Below are positions 11,756 to 24,551 of a stretch of 64,000 nt of DNA, one piece after another; positions within the stretch are counted from its first letter, which is position 1; each line of letters begins with the position of its first letter. Under the pieces are notes generated by a model. The model worked only from the letters and a program-made list of their open reading frames with translations, ran no database searches and was not told the DNA's origin. This stretch comes from Pseudorasbora parva. Taxonomy: Eukaryota > Chordata > Actinopteri > Cypriniformes > Gobionidae. The translations under genes were made by a program, and so were the position numbers. The stretch covers positions 49,301,974 to 49,365,973 of the forward strand of contig NC_090174.1 of NCBI RefSeq assembly GCF_024679245.1, in the 5' to 3' direction.

Positions 11756-13077
11756 TACGTGTAGATGTGTATGTATGTTTATGTAACCTAGGTGATGACT
11801 AATGCTTGTTCATACTTTGCATTAGTTCTATAATGCATGGCAATCAGACTTTTACTTCTAGCCCTCAGTGCAGATATCTTGAGATCATAATGTGATCACA
11901 TAAATCAAACTATATTTAGAGGTGGTGATGTGACCACAGTGTGTTTTTCTGATGTATTCCAGACAATACAATGTGTACTCAGGGAATCAGAGACCCACCA
12001 ACTTGATGAAATCCAATCACAGGTAGCCACTAGAGACTGAGATCAGGTGTAAACAGCAATTTGTCACAGCTGACCACTTGTAATTGGATCACCAGAGACA
12101 GATGTTAACAAAAGAAAAAAGCTGTGTTTGATTATTTGTGTGAGTGTGTGTTTAAATACAGCTTGCTTTTTTTGTTTCGTAGTAAGTTCAGTGTTGTTGA
12201 ATGGGTTTAATGGAGGAGAAATCAGAGCAGGTAAAGGATGTTATTTCTGCATTCATAATATTAAAACCAATTAGTATCATAAATGGCTCCTTAGTCTCAA
12301 AGGGAGAGAGAGCGCGAGGAAGTCCCTGCCTGCTTGAGGGTTTTTTTTCTCATCTTGTTAGACAAGGATTTGCTATGTCTGTGTATCAGTGTTTGGCAAA
12401 ATTTAGAATTTAAAGTCCCCCTTAACTAAGATTCATTTAGTTAAGTATACCCAGTTCAATGAATTTGCAAATTATCCGTACATCTATTCACACCAGCTCA
12501 GAGATCCTCTCACTCAACTTCACTGTAGTGGATGCTACACAATGGAAAGTGGAAATATTGGTTTAATTGAGACATGTATGTTTGAACCTGAAAAATATTC
12601 ATGTTCACCTTTCTTGGAGTGACTTATAAAGGCTTTTATATACAAGTCAATGCATCAGAAGGTCAATGCTTCAGATAATTCAAAACAGTGACCGGACAGA
12701 GAATAAATATGTGGGACCAACATATACGAGGAGTGGGAAAACCGAACAAAGAAACACATGATGAACATGAAAACAAACTAAAAGTCCATGATAATGAAAC
12801 TAACAGAACATAATGGTGACAGCTATATTGATAAATATAGGCTTAGCTAATTTTTCATATCAACAGAAAAATATCAAAGGATAGCCTGGCTTCTCTGAAG
12901 ACTCCCCTGCTTCGCAGCATAGTTAATGATATGCATGTTGACATGATTGTCACAAGGTAGTTTGCGAAACTGTTTTTGAGTCTTTTTTCACTGCAGTTTT
13001 AAGGAGAAAACACTCAGCAATGGTGTTAACATGAATTTCCACATGGTTTGTCTTAAAGCATATTAAAAAACACCACA
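11756..13077. other. Intronic sequence, no gene seen
   Basis: Moderately AT-rich sequence with a 70-codon frame at 12201 that resembles nothing known. No splice-framed exon, RNA gene or recognisable element was found. Confidence 0.45.
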
Positions 13078-14313
13078 TAGTTAGGAACACCTGTTCAATA
13101 ATTAGGAACACCTGTTCAATTTCTCATTAATGCAATTATCTAATCAACCAATCACATGGCAGTTGCTTTAATGCATTTAGGGGTGTGGTCCTGGTCAAGA
13201 CAATCTCCTGAACTCCAAACTGAATGTCAGAATGGGAAATAAAGGTGATTTAAGCAATTTTGAGCGTGGCTATGGTTGTTGGTGCCAGACGGGCCGGTCT
13301 GAGTATTTCACAATCTGCTCAGTTACTGGGATTTTCACGCACAACCATTTCTAGCGTTTGCAAAGCATGGTGTGAAAAGGGAAAAACATCCAGTGTGCGG
13401 CAGTCCTGTGGGTGAAAATGCCTTGTTGATGCTAGAGGTCAGAGGAGAATGGGCCGACTGATTCAAGCTGATAGAAGAGCAACTTTGACTGAAATAACCA
13501 CTCGTTACAACCGAGGTATACAGCAAAACATTTGTGAAGCCACAACACGAACAACCTTGAGGTGGATGGGCTACAACAGCAGAAGACCCCACCGGGTACC
13601 ACTCATCTCCACTACAAATAGAAAAAAAGGCTACAATTTGCACAAGCTCACCAAAATTGGACAGTTGAAGACTGGAAAAATGTTGCCTGGTCTGATGAGT
13701 CTCGATCTCTGTTGAGACATTCAGATGGTAGAGTCAGAATTTAGAGTAAACAGAATGAGAACATGGATCCATCATGCCTTGTTACCACTGTGCAGGCTGG
13801 TGCTGGTGGTGGTGGTGTAATGGTGTGGGGGAGGTTTTCTTGGCACACTTTAGGCCCTTTAGTGCCAATTGAGCATCATTTAAATGCCACAGCCTACCTG
13901 AGAATGAGAGTTTCTGACCATATCCATCCCTTTATGACCACCATGTACCCATCCTCTAATGGCTACTTCCAACAGGATAATGCACCATGTCACAAAGCTC
14001 AAATCATTTCAAATTGGTTTCTTGAACATGACAATGAGTTCACTGTACTAAAATGGCCCCTACCGTTACCAGATCTCAACCCAATAGAGCATCTTTGGGA
14101 TGTGGTGGAACGGGAGCTTCGTGCTCTGGATGTGCATCCCACAAATCTCCATCAACTGCAAGATGCTATCCTATCAATATGGGCCAACATTTCTAAAGAA
14201 TGCTTTCAGCACCTTGTTGAATCAATGCCACATAGAATTAAGGCAGTTCTGAAGGTAAAGGGGGTCAAACACAGTATTAGTATGTGTTCCTAATAATCCT
14301 TTAGGTGAGTGTA
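13078..14313 (+). mobile_element. Tc1/mariner element (DD36E type), defective
   Basis: The 3' end reads CCTAATAATCCTTTAGGTGA followed by GTGTA, an expected Tc1-like terminal repeat ending at a TA. The matching 5' end should be its reverse complement, but only ATTAGGAACACC-like sequence remains, and it is tandemly duplicated at 13081-13099 and 13102-13120 (21-bp period). The outer 5' terminal repeat is therefore lost or overwritten. The body carries a degenerate transposase. With one end gone and the gene broken, the copy looks immobile even if transposase were supplied in trans. Confidence 0.9.
13232..14293 (+). pseudogene. Tc1/mariner transposase pseudogene
   Basis: A DDE transposase that would act by cut-and-paste at TA sites. 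The N-terminal helix-turn-helix region is split by a frameshift near 13265. Further lesions are an in-frame TGA at 13413, a frameshift at the A run near 13621-13627, and a TAG at 13742 where Trp (TGG) is usual. The longest intact piece is 13763..14293 (176 codons). The catalytic residues remain readable: Asp in WSDES (13694), Asp in FQQDNAPCH (13976) and Glu in LNPIEHLWD (14087). The last two are separated by 36 residues, so the triad is DD36E rather than the DD34E of classical Tc1. Confidence 0.92.
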
Positions 14314-14519
14314 TAAACATTATAATCTTGATTTTCACCACAGGGGGTATTTAAGAATTGAGTTCCATTCACATAACGTGTTGTAACTGAAACCGAATTG
14401 GCCACTCACCACATGAAGTTCACAATGAATTTTAATTAGAATTACAGGAATTTACTGAATTGTTCAGAGCATCTCCAATGTTCCAAGTTCCAAGAAATTC
14501 AACAGTCGACATACAGTAT

Positions 14520-14565
14520 ACACATATACACACACACATATATACACATCCACATCCACATACGC

Positions 14566-14662
<97 letters not shown>

Positions 14663-14677
14663 CACACACACACACAC
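14520..14677. repeat. (CA)n microsatellite
   Basis: About 130 bp of CA repeats with a few interruptions lie just downstream of the Tc1 copy. Frames read through it encode only His/Thr or Cys/Val runs and are not genes. Confidence 0.97.
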
Positions 14678-14715
14678 GTCATTATACACATCCTGATATT
14701 TCACAAAAACAAACA

Positions 14716-14970
14716 CATACACACATTTACTCATCCTCATGTCGTTCCAAACCCATACGAATTTTGTCCATCTTCAGAACAAAAATAAAAATATTTTTAA
14801 TGAAATATTTTTGTCCCTCAATTGACAGTATACGCAACTACCACTTTGATGCTTAAAACAGTTCATTAATAAATCTTAAAACTAATCCTTATGAATCAAG
14901 TGGCTCAGTACAAATTTTCTAATGAGACTGGATCGCTTTAAATGATGAACAGATTGAACTAACCCTTTAA
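14716..14970. repeat. Family B type repeat copy
   Basis: It opens with TTTACTCATCCTCATGTCGT and TCCAAACCCATACG, has CATCTTCAGAACAAAAAT inside, and closes with TGAACTAACCCTTTAA, the inverted form of the family's TTAAAGGGTTAGTTC end. It is noncoding. Confidence 0.7.
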
Positions 14971-16921
14971 GTGTTTACTGTAATAAAGAACCTTCTTTCT
15001 ACCTTCTTTCTGATTTTGTGTCTTAAAATCCCTCACACTGTCTACTTTAGTTGAGAAGAGGCTCTTGTTTTTATTGTATGTTATCTTTTATATTCTCAAA
15101 CATAATCTTGTACCTGATTGCGCTATTACACATCTCTCAGGACTGAGCATACACAGACAAAATGTCTTTTTTTGGGGTATCTCTTGACTCCTCTCTTGAC
15201 TGAGTGAAGAGATATTAGTTGACATTGAATACGAAAGGTGAACATGGAAGAAGTGTTGTAAATGTAAAGTGTTTTATAGAGCATAGAAGTATGTGGTGTT
15301 TTGTGTGATGTGCTGGGTGAGGTGTGCAATTTTGTGATAATACTGTCTTTTATTTCAGTTTAATGCGCATAAATTATAAGTAAGCCATTCATAGGTTGAT
15401 GGTGCCTTTTTTATCAGTCTGACTATCTGTTAACATTTATCTCAATTGGGGTTTTAAGTGTGTATTAGTTTTGTTGTCAGGATTTATAATAAATTCATGT
15501 AAAGCTGCTTTTACAGCAAAACTAGCAATTAACATTGTCATTTTGAAGCATTTAGTGACTTATTTTTACATACAAATAGAAGCTAATTAGGAAAGACGTG
15601 CATGTATTTCAGATTTTAATCAGTCAAGTAAAAAATACAGCTTACTGACTTATCATGTAAATCAATCTGGTGCCATCAAGAATAAATTTCTCTTTGCTTG
15701 TTATATTGCATTTATCAGAGTATCTGAAAGTGGCAGGCTCTTAATTAGTCTTTTTGAAGGCTCATTGTCATGGCAGTCCCTTTTTGCTCTTCTGACAGAA
15801 ATGTGGAGGAAAAGTGGACTGATTGAACAGGTGCGCTCTCATTTCCGTTGGTTGCTTCTTTCCAAATTATTGTTTTGGGCTTTTCATGCCTAATATTCTC
15901 TGTCTCAATGATTAAACGGTTGCTAACAATGTAGCCTCATCAGCAATGATAGCACATACACATAGGGTTGGTCTTTGTTCTGATTTAATCTGGGTTTTAT
16001 TTAGGCCTTCCATAACACTTCCAGTGCTCTTTTCTGGTTCTTCTCAAACCGATGCACTCTTTCTAAGACGCCTACCTTTGGATTTAATGATTCAGATTTC
16101 TTTTTTGCCTTTCCCTTTCTGCCCCCTTTCTGTCCATCAGCACCAGTCCTTTGCTTGCTCGTATGATTCACTCGTCTGATTAACTGAGCATGTGTCCCAT
16201 TATCGCTTACATGCAAAGGCCAATTTCTTCATGCTTGTCTCTCAATCACACACTGTTACACTGGCACCAAAACCAGTCAGACACCCAGCAAATGCACGGC
16301 ATGCCACTTATTCGCTTAACGTGTCCTGAATCACACACTGTTATACACTCTTGGGATTTGGAGTGCTGATGATATTTACCTGGGCAGAAAAGTCGTTAAC
16401 AAGCAGAAAAAGTCATGTACACTTAGAGACTGATGGAGAGCGATAGAGACAATAGACAGGAGAGACTATGTATTTTTGTGTTAATTTATTATTCTTAACT
16501 TGTCTGTGGGTGCAAGTTTTAAACCCAGTTTAAGGAGTATTTCAGCATCTTTTATGTTTTGTTCTCAATCCTGTAGAGCAAGTGCAGGTGTTTTTGGTGT
16601 AAATATTTTAAATATAGTTCACAGCTAAATGGTAAATCCTGTCATTGTTCACTCAAAATTTCACTTCACTTGCTTCCTAATATATCCTACCCGCTAACAG
16701 GTGCAGTGATGAAGAGATAATCAGGGTTATTCAATTCACTTGTCACTGGTCATAATGTTATGCCTGATCATCAGTGTATAAAAATGAAAAAATGCAATAC
16801 ACCACCCACGACACATATGGAGCGACTCTGCTTGCTGCCATGGCCCATAGTTGAGGTTGACCTCACTTTACCTTATGTCACAAAACTTACTTTTCTTTCT
16901 TGACATTTGATTAAATAGTAA
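14971..16921. other. Intronic sequence, no gene or element recognised
   Basis: Unremarkable sequence. The segment 15710-15830 is less AT-biased and free of repeats (for example GGCTCTTAATTAGTCTTTTT), the sort of stretch that can be a conserved noncoding element, but conservation cannot be judged here. A 77-codon and a 71-codon frame overlap on opposite strands near 15946-16216, with no similarity that I know. Confidence 0.4.
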
Positions 16922-17525
16922 TTAGGACTGTAACGGCACACGCATTTGTGTTGAAAGATTCAGTACAGCTTACTGAAACATCATATTGTGTGTTATCATT
17001 CAGTCAGCTTGTAAGTTTGCTTGAGAAATGAACTCTTTTGCTAAATGCACTGAATTATCCTATATATTCATTATATTTTAAAAATAACCTGTTAGTAATG
17101 TCTTGACTATTTAAGCATGTTTACATAAATGTCATGAAAATGACAGCTACTGTCTATATGATTATACTTCAACAACAAATTGGAGTAAAAACATATTACG
17201 CAGTTAATACACAAACTGCCTTATGTGCAGTTTACTTGTTTGCATACAATTTTCTATTTCCTTATTATATCTAAAAATAAATAGAAACTAAATTTAGGCT
17301 AATAGTTTGGGCCATTAAGATCTCCCTATATAGTTTATGTCGTTAGCAGACACCATTTTTATTTATCCTTTTAATTATAATTTAATTAATTTAAAGACAG
17401 AGATACAATTTGTTCAGTAAACCACTATTTTCTCCCCCTCTGTTGTACTGAACCCATATCGAACCATGACTTCAACACCGAGGTACGTACCGAACCGTCA
17501 GTTTTGTGTTCCCTTACACTTCTAA
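16922..17525. mobile_element. hAT-like element fragment with TTAGGACTGTAACGG ends
   Basis: The left end TTAGGACTGTAACGGCACAC matches the reverse complement of the right end (GTGTTCCCTTACACTTCTAA) at 15 of 20 positions. Near the right end there is CCCATATCGAACCATGAC and ACCGAACCGT, which belong to a familiar fish hAT-derived repeat rich in ACCGAA words. No clear 8-bp target duplication is present, and there is no transposase. Confidence 0.6.
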
Positions 17526-18689
17526 TATGCTGTCATGTATATTGCTGATGACACATTATGTCATCAGTAAAGCCGTTGGGCCTGTTGATCAAACGTCTAC
17601 GAAAGACAATTCCTTTTAATTTTTTGGCTCAGAGATCTATTCTTAAATACACAAAAGGGGTCTTCCTCAAGGGAATGCTTATGAGCTCTCAAAGACAAAT
17701 CCTTTGGTCTGCAGTCAAATGCATTGTTTTTTTTTTTGTCTTATTGGATATTAAAAATGTATGATGGTTTAAATGTAATACGTCTAATTATGCCTGTGCA
17801 ATTTCTACAAAATTATTTTTTAAAACAAATTGTATCCAGCAATTACAAATGACTTTAATTTGTTCATCTGGCCAGCCCTGAGAAGCGGTACCACGTGACA
17901 CTGCTGTCAGTGCATTATTCTAAAAGTAGTTTAGGGCAATAAAATGTGTGTATAAACTAAAGATTGTAGGCTCTGCTTATATATGAGAAGTTTAGCATCA
18001 CACAATCATAGTTGTAGCATAATGTGTACAAGTATACACACAAATATATTTCCTTATTCAATCCATGCAGTGGGATTTTGATGGTTTCGTTGGTTAAAAT
18101 ATAACAGAGTAACTGTGGATGATGGCAGGAATCAAGCAGTTTTGGGCTGTAATTAGCATCAGTGTGCCAGTAGAGCGGATGAGATGCGGATGGGTCTTCA
18201 TGCATGAAATTAGCCAGTGTTAGCAGCCCCTGTCATCAGGAGGCATTAAACATTAGCCTCAGTAGTGGCAGCCCTCCTCATCAGGAAACATAAGACATTA
18301 GCCTTACCGCTAACTGCCAAACTCATTAGAAAATATGAGATGAGTAGCCACTGCGCTAGCAGCTCATGGTTAAACAATAGTCCCTAGCCTACCATGTCAC
18401 AGCTATTTTTAAGTTTGCTCTCTAAACTCCACTGATAAGGAGCATCAGAGGAGCTGGATAGTCTAGTCCAGACAATTTGGACCTTAATAAAACAAAACTA
18501 AATTTTATTGAAATGCTGAATTGTATTGATCAATTAATATTAAAACACTTATTAAACAACTATATTAAATGTGTATATTAAATATGATTATAACAAAATA
18601 ATTACATCACATCTCTACAAATTGCATTCCTCAAAAGTTTAAAGTTTGTATGATTTTTAAAAAAATGTCTTTGAAAGAAGTCTCTTGCT
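17526..18689. other. Intronic sequence, no gene seen
   Basis: AT-rich sequence. A pair of similar phrases (CATCAGGAGGCATTAAACAT and CATCAGGAAACATAAGACAT) near 18234 and 18280 suggests a small old tandem duplication of about 46 bp. Nothing else is supported. Confidence 0.45.
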
Positions 18690-19265
18690 TACCAAGACTA
18701 TCAAAATACAGTAATATTTTGAAATGTTATTACAGCTGCAGTCCGTAACTTTTACTCTAGTGGTTAATAAACAGAACTGCATGCGTCTTGCGGAAGAACA
18801 TTGCAGCCGGAGCTACTTCTCTCTGTTTATGTCTATGGTGAGTCACGCAGGGACTGTGCTCCTCCGCAGCGGTACCTACCAGTCTGGCCTGAAATAGTCC
18901 CAATATAAATACTTATTATAAGTGTACCATAATGATTCAGGGTAAGACAAAAACACGGTTTGGAAAATGGATTCATGTTGTACATTTTTATTATATAATT
19001 TTTGTAAATCTTGAACACAAAAAAAGTTACGGACAGCAGCTTTAAAATAGCTGTTTTCTTTTTTAATATATTTTAGAATGTATTTAATTCCTTTGATAGC
19101 CAAGCTTCATTTTCAGCATCATTACTCCAGTCTACAGTGTCATGATCCTTCAGAAATCATTCTAATGAGCTGATTTGGTGTATAAGAAACATTTATTAAC
19201 AATGTTGAAAACAATAGTGATTCAGAATCAGAGATCAGACTATTATTTCAGTTTAACGTTTTTTG
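18690..19265 (+). repeat. Repeat family A, copy 3, interrupted by a nested MITE
   Basis: The family A text runs AAAATACAGTAATATTTTGA to TTATTACA, stops at 18734, and resumes at 19041 with TTTAAAATAGCTGTTTTC, then TTTTCAGCATCATTACTCCA and TGATCCTTCAGAAATCATTC. The interruption is the element described at 18735..19040. Confidence 0.78.
18735..19040. mobile_element. MITE (GCTGCAGTCCGTAACTTTT ends) inserted in family A repeat
   Basis: The left end GCTGCAGTCCGTAACTTTT and the right end AAAAAGTTACGGACAGCAGC are inverted repeats with one mismatch over 19 bp. The interior has a GC-rich part (CATTGCAGCCGGAGC) and no coding capacity. It is younger than the family A copy that it splits. Confidence 0.78.
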
Positions 19266-20515
19266 TTTTTTTGTTTTTACCTTGACACTAGCCGTTCAGT
19301 CATCAAACTCCTTCTCAATGTAAACTGCCCTGATTAAAGTCCATGGGCATTTTGATATGCACAAACATGATGTCTTAAGGCTAATCCAGCGGCACTTTAT
19401 TAATTTATCTGTAATATAGTTTCTTTTTGTCAACGGCTATAAACATGTAACAGGTTGAAACACAGCATTATCAGGATAACTCAAATGACAGTGTAGTTTT
19501 TTGGTGACTCTTTGGTAATCTGGCTGTACCCTGCTGTCATTAGTAGTTAATGCAAATAACATTAGACCCACTTATCTGCATGGGCCTAGCGGCTGTTTAC
19601 TAATCACTAATGGAAAAATGCAGATCACCATGCCAATAAGTCTTATTTAATGCACAGGGTAACCAATGGCAACACAGTCAAAACCACATTATTGATTATT
19701 GATTAGCCCGTGCACGTCCTCCACACTTGCATTGCCAGTGGCACACATTAGCTATGCCCTAAATGTATTCATCTTAGGGTCAGTGCATTTCTGTCTGTAA
19801 TGGTTTGAAAACCAGCAGGTGGAAGCTGCGCTGAACATGGGGAGTACTGATAGCTGGAGAGCTGTGCTGGAAATAATGCTAATGTGTTTTTAGGCAGTTA
19901 ACAAGGTCAATTGACCCCTTCAGTAGTGAGTCTAAGCCATAGACCCAGTGTGTGTGTGTGTGACACGGAGAGAGATAAACTGACAATTTGCATATGAGTG
20001 GACGAATCCAGGCCAAAACTGAGAGAGGGGTGAAGTGGATGCACATTCTAAAAATCCATTCAGCATTGACATTTTAAAAGAGTTGTAATTGTCTGCATTT
20101 TGGTGTAAACATCCTATCGTGCCTAATTTATTTCAGTTCCCTTTTGTTTAGGGGTGTTTATCCGAGCAGTTTTTTTCAAACTGGCCTCGGGTTTGGTATT
20201 TATGTGGCTTTCAGTTGTATAATGCTACATTATATAAACAATTGTGTTGTGTAATACTTCCATGTAAAATACTTGTCAGCATCATCATCTAGCCATGAAC
20301 TGTAAATACAAGGTTATACTCTCTCCCTATACACACACGCATACATGGATACAACTCTCTGGTGTGTAGTGCTCTCACATCTAATACTGCGGCACTTCAG
20401 TTATGTTTGTGTTTATGTACTTAACGGTCTATTTGCAGTGGTCTTATTATAGTACGGATAAGCATTACTCATTATTTATTGTGCAGTGCATATCCCATTA
20501 CAGTAAAGCATGAAC
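19266..20515. other. Intronic sequence, no gene seen
   Basis: Mostly unique-looking sequence. The segment 19560-19760 (AATGGAAAAATGCAGATCAC, ATTATTGATTATTGATTAGC) lacks repeat features and could be a regulatory or conserved noncoding segment. That is only a guess. Confidence 0.4.
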
Positions 20516-21801
20516 TAGGGGTGAGATCTCGCGATATTAAGATTTCTCGCTGAGTGAGAAGCTGTCTTGCAATATCACCATGATAGCGTGAGGGTAAAAA
20601 TGAGCATAGAATATGCCACCACTATGATTACATTACATCCTCCACTGTCATTTTACTTTTTTCATACACTGTAAAAAATTATTTAGAAAAAAAGTTACCT
20701 GGTTGCCTTCAAATTTTGAGTTCATTGAAATTAAAATTTTGAGTTAATACAATGACAATTTCGCGTTTTTTATAACGAATTCGACAACCTTTATTAAAAT
20801 ATTATTAAATGATTTTGTAAGCAAATTAGGTAATTGTGTGTGTTTTATTTCTGATGACGCAGTGAAACATGCCAAATAGTGCTATTTTCATGATTTATCA
20901 ATTTTTTTTATGTGGTTCAGATAAAATTTCCAAATTTCCAAAAAACAGAACAAATTTCCTTCATTGTATCAACTCAAATTTTTAATTTCAATAAACTCAA
21001 AATTTTAAGGCAACCAGGTTACTTACTTTTTTAAGTTAAACCAACAAAAAACAACCAACATTTTTTACACTGTAGAAATTAAAACCATTTAATTCAGTTG
21101 GATAATGGTCTTTAGTCGTAATTTATTGTAAATGTCTGCTCTGCTCATCCAGTGCAACAGGATTCACAGTCCACTGAACACGTGATGAGTGTAAGACTAG
21201 ATGACTGACAAGACCATTGTGGAGGATTTGTTGCTCAACGCAGCCTAAGCATCTGATGTCTTATATTGTAAAATGCACATTCAGCACTACTTCTTCCTAT
21301 ACACAGGGTACATGCAATCACAAAATCAAAACACAAGCTCCCTGATGCGCGCAAATTAGGGGACATACAATAGCTTGTCTTACAATATCAAAGCAATCTT
21401 AGACTGAGCTGTGTAGTTGTAACCACCTCTTAGCTCTGCTCTCTCTTTTGCTCTTTGTTTGCACTTTGAATATTGAGAGAGTACTTTGATTATGGTTGCA
21501 CTTATTACTTGCACTTAATAACTTTAACTTTACATTTGTTTTATTTTATATTTATTTTTGTTATGTATAATGGAAGCTCATAATTAATGTAAAGTAAGGT
21601 CTGAAAAGACTCATGTGAAATCATGCTAGAGAGAAGCCAGTCAGTTGAGTTTGTGGCAAAACTTTTTACTGTGCTTGTATATTGTTGTCTTTTAATGCAT
21701 ATGATAACTCATACTCAAAAATTAAACCGTAAACTCGGTGTAAACCGAGTTCTGGCTGTCTTTCTCTATCTTTGAGAACTAAGTGTCTCATCACACCCCT
21801 A
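20516..21801. mobile_element. Possible hAT-like element with TAGGGGTG ends
   Basis: TAGGGGTGAGATCTCGCG at the left and TCTCATCACACCCCTA at the right form a plausible hAT-type terminal inverted repeat. The flanking 8 bp do not match (GCATGAAC and ATAAACAC), so the pairing of the ends is uncertain. The interval contains a separate foldback element and no transposase. Confidence 0.4.
20666..21074. mobile_element. Foldback MITE (ACACTGTAAAAAAT / ATTTTTTACACTGT ends)
   Basis: The left arm contains GTTACCTGGTTGCCTTCAAA and TTTTGAGTTcATTGAAATTA. The right arm contains their reverse complements, for example GGCAACCAGGTTAC near 21008. The arms pair over roughly 90 bp around a non-palindromic centre (about 20770-20930). 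It is noncoding and is a common cyprinid type. Confidence 0.82.
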
Positions 21802-22754
21802 ATAAACACACCACAGTATGTAGAGAAAGGTAAGGATGAAGAGCCCTGCAATGTCAATTTATAGCTGTAGTTGAGAGGTTGCCAATCGGTTAGCACATGC
21901 GGTCCAAACACGTTGAGCTATGGTGGTTGTATGGAAAACGCAGATTCAAAAGTACATTGTGATCCCGTTCCCCTCTTATTGTTCCCACAATTTTCATCTC
22001 AGTACTGAAGTGTTTAACAAACAGGGATCTGCCAACCTCCCAGGTATCTAAAATATGATTATTTTTAATAAATTCTGTCCATTTTAGCTGAATAGGTGCC
22101 TCAGTTTCAGTGGCAGCGTGAAGCGCGAGTGAACATGATCATATCTTCCTCTTTAATACTAGTTACAGAATAACTATGAATAAATCTAAAGGTATGAAGA
22201 AAGATACAGGACAACTTACTCAAATGTATCATATCTTGTGTAATCGCTCAGTGTTTCAATGGCGGAAAGACATCAATAAAACAGCCAGTGTGAAGGCATG
22301 GCTGCACAAAACCATGTCGGTTGGCGTAGTCAGCAGGGTCACATTTGTTTTGGGAGTATCTAACAGCTTGTATAGTGGCCTGGGCTCTCTATGTTCATTT
22401 CTATTTGTTTTCTTGGTAGAAAAATAATTCAATAACATGTTATCTGTGTGCCAAAAATTTTGAAACCCTGTAAGCGGTGTAACTGCACATGTACAAAAGC
22501 ATAGATGTGAAGTTGGCGGCTGCTGCTGGTGTTCTGGTGGACTGTGTTAAAGTATCTCTCAGTGTTGATCTGCGGCTTGATGAATCGTAATTTGTTTGGC
22601 CCCAGGGGTGAGTGTTCAGCCTGACGTGTTTGTGTAGTTAAAAATGTCTCAGCTGTGCTAGAAGAGGCTGCATACCTAATGTGTTTGAGTCTGACACCTT
22701 CCTCTTTCCTCTTTTCCTCTTTACCCTCTCAGTCCTTCTGCTCCCTTCAGACTA
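21802..22754. other. Intronic sequence, no gene seen
   Basis: Short frames of 60-83 codons near 22176-22438 lie on both strands and resemble nothing known. No repeat with clear ends was recognised. Confidence 0.4.
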
Positions 22755-22903
22755 ATCCATCCATCCATCCATCCATCCATCCATCCATCCATCCATCCAT
22801 CCATCCATCCATCCATCCATCCATCCATCCATCCATCCATCCATCCATCCATCCATCCATCCATCCATCCATCCATCCATCCATCCATCCATCCATCCAT
22901 CCA
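22755..22903. repeat. (CCAT)n tetranucleotide microsatellite
   Basis: About 37 uninterrupted copies of CCAT. It translates as Ile-His-Pro-Ser repeats, a shadow and not a gene. Confidence 0.98.
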
Positions 22904-23731
<828 letters not shown>

Positions 23732-23981
23732 GTCACTTAAACATGAATGGTTTATGTAAACTTTTGAACATACAATAATAAATTAAATAATAGTGGGCAA
23801 TGCAGTGAATATTAAATAAATTTAAACAAATGCATTTTTTTGTTGTGAGCAATTTAGCAAAAATAAATAAATAATGCAATTTTCAAATCTAACGTTATTT
23901 GCCTTAACGTTTTTTAACAGTTAAATGACTTAATCTTTTGGCAAGACTTTTATATGGTCAATTTAAATTTTTATGTAAACT

Positions 23982-24551
23982 TTAAAAGTGCTGTATGTAG
24001 AAATGACAGCTAGTGGTTGAAATGGGTACTACAATCCAAATTAAAAAATATTGTTTGCCCCGCCACCCCTCCTCAAACTCTACGCTCATGCAGGTTGACA
24101 GTTTAAGGACACGCAACAGGAAGGAGTACAATTGGCAATAGAAGGCAAGGAGACTTACACACTGTAAGTTGATGAGTTTTTCTGCATTTTAATGTACTTC
24201 CATTCATAGAGATTTTAGATGGATTTTGAGGCTTTTTAGGTCAGGTTGAATCTGAATGGCTGACCCAGTTTGTTTGCTGACTTAAATGGCAGCAATATGC
24301 TGTGTTTTCCACCAACTGTCAACCTGTGGTGTTGAAATGCTATTGGGTAAACTGGCAGCGTGCGGTATCACAGACCAAAACAAAAACAGACATTCCGACA
24401 CGGAACACACATTTTAAAGTAGAATAACTGGCTGTAGTATTGTTTTTCAGAGAAACAAGTATGTTTCTCAGCATGTTTCCTACATATTTGCAAAAATATG
24501 ATGCTATTTTTATGCTTTATTCCAGTGAAAACTTACATAGAGCACCTTTAA
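23982..24551. mobile_element. MITE with TTAAAAGTGCTGTATGTAG-type ends
   Basis: The left end TTTAAAAGTGCTGTATGTAG and the right end CTTACATAGAGCACCTTTAA are imperfect inverted repeats. They resemble the ends of the element at 38710..39397 (TTAAAGGTGCACTATGTAG), so the two are likely members of one superfamily. The 570-bp body is noncoding. Confidence 0.72.

Noticed and set aside
22755..22903. Repetitive Ile-His-Pro-Ser protein
   Set aside because: It is a pure CCAT microsatellite translated.
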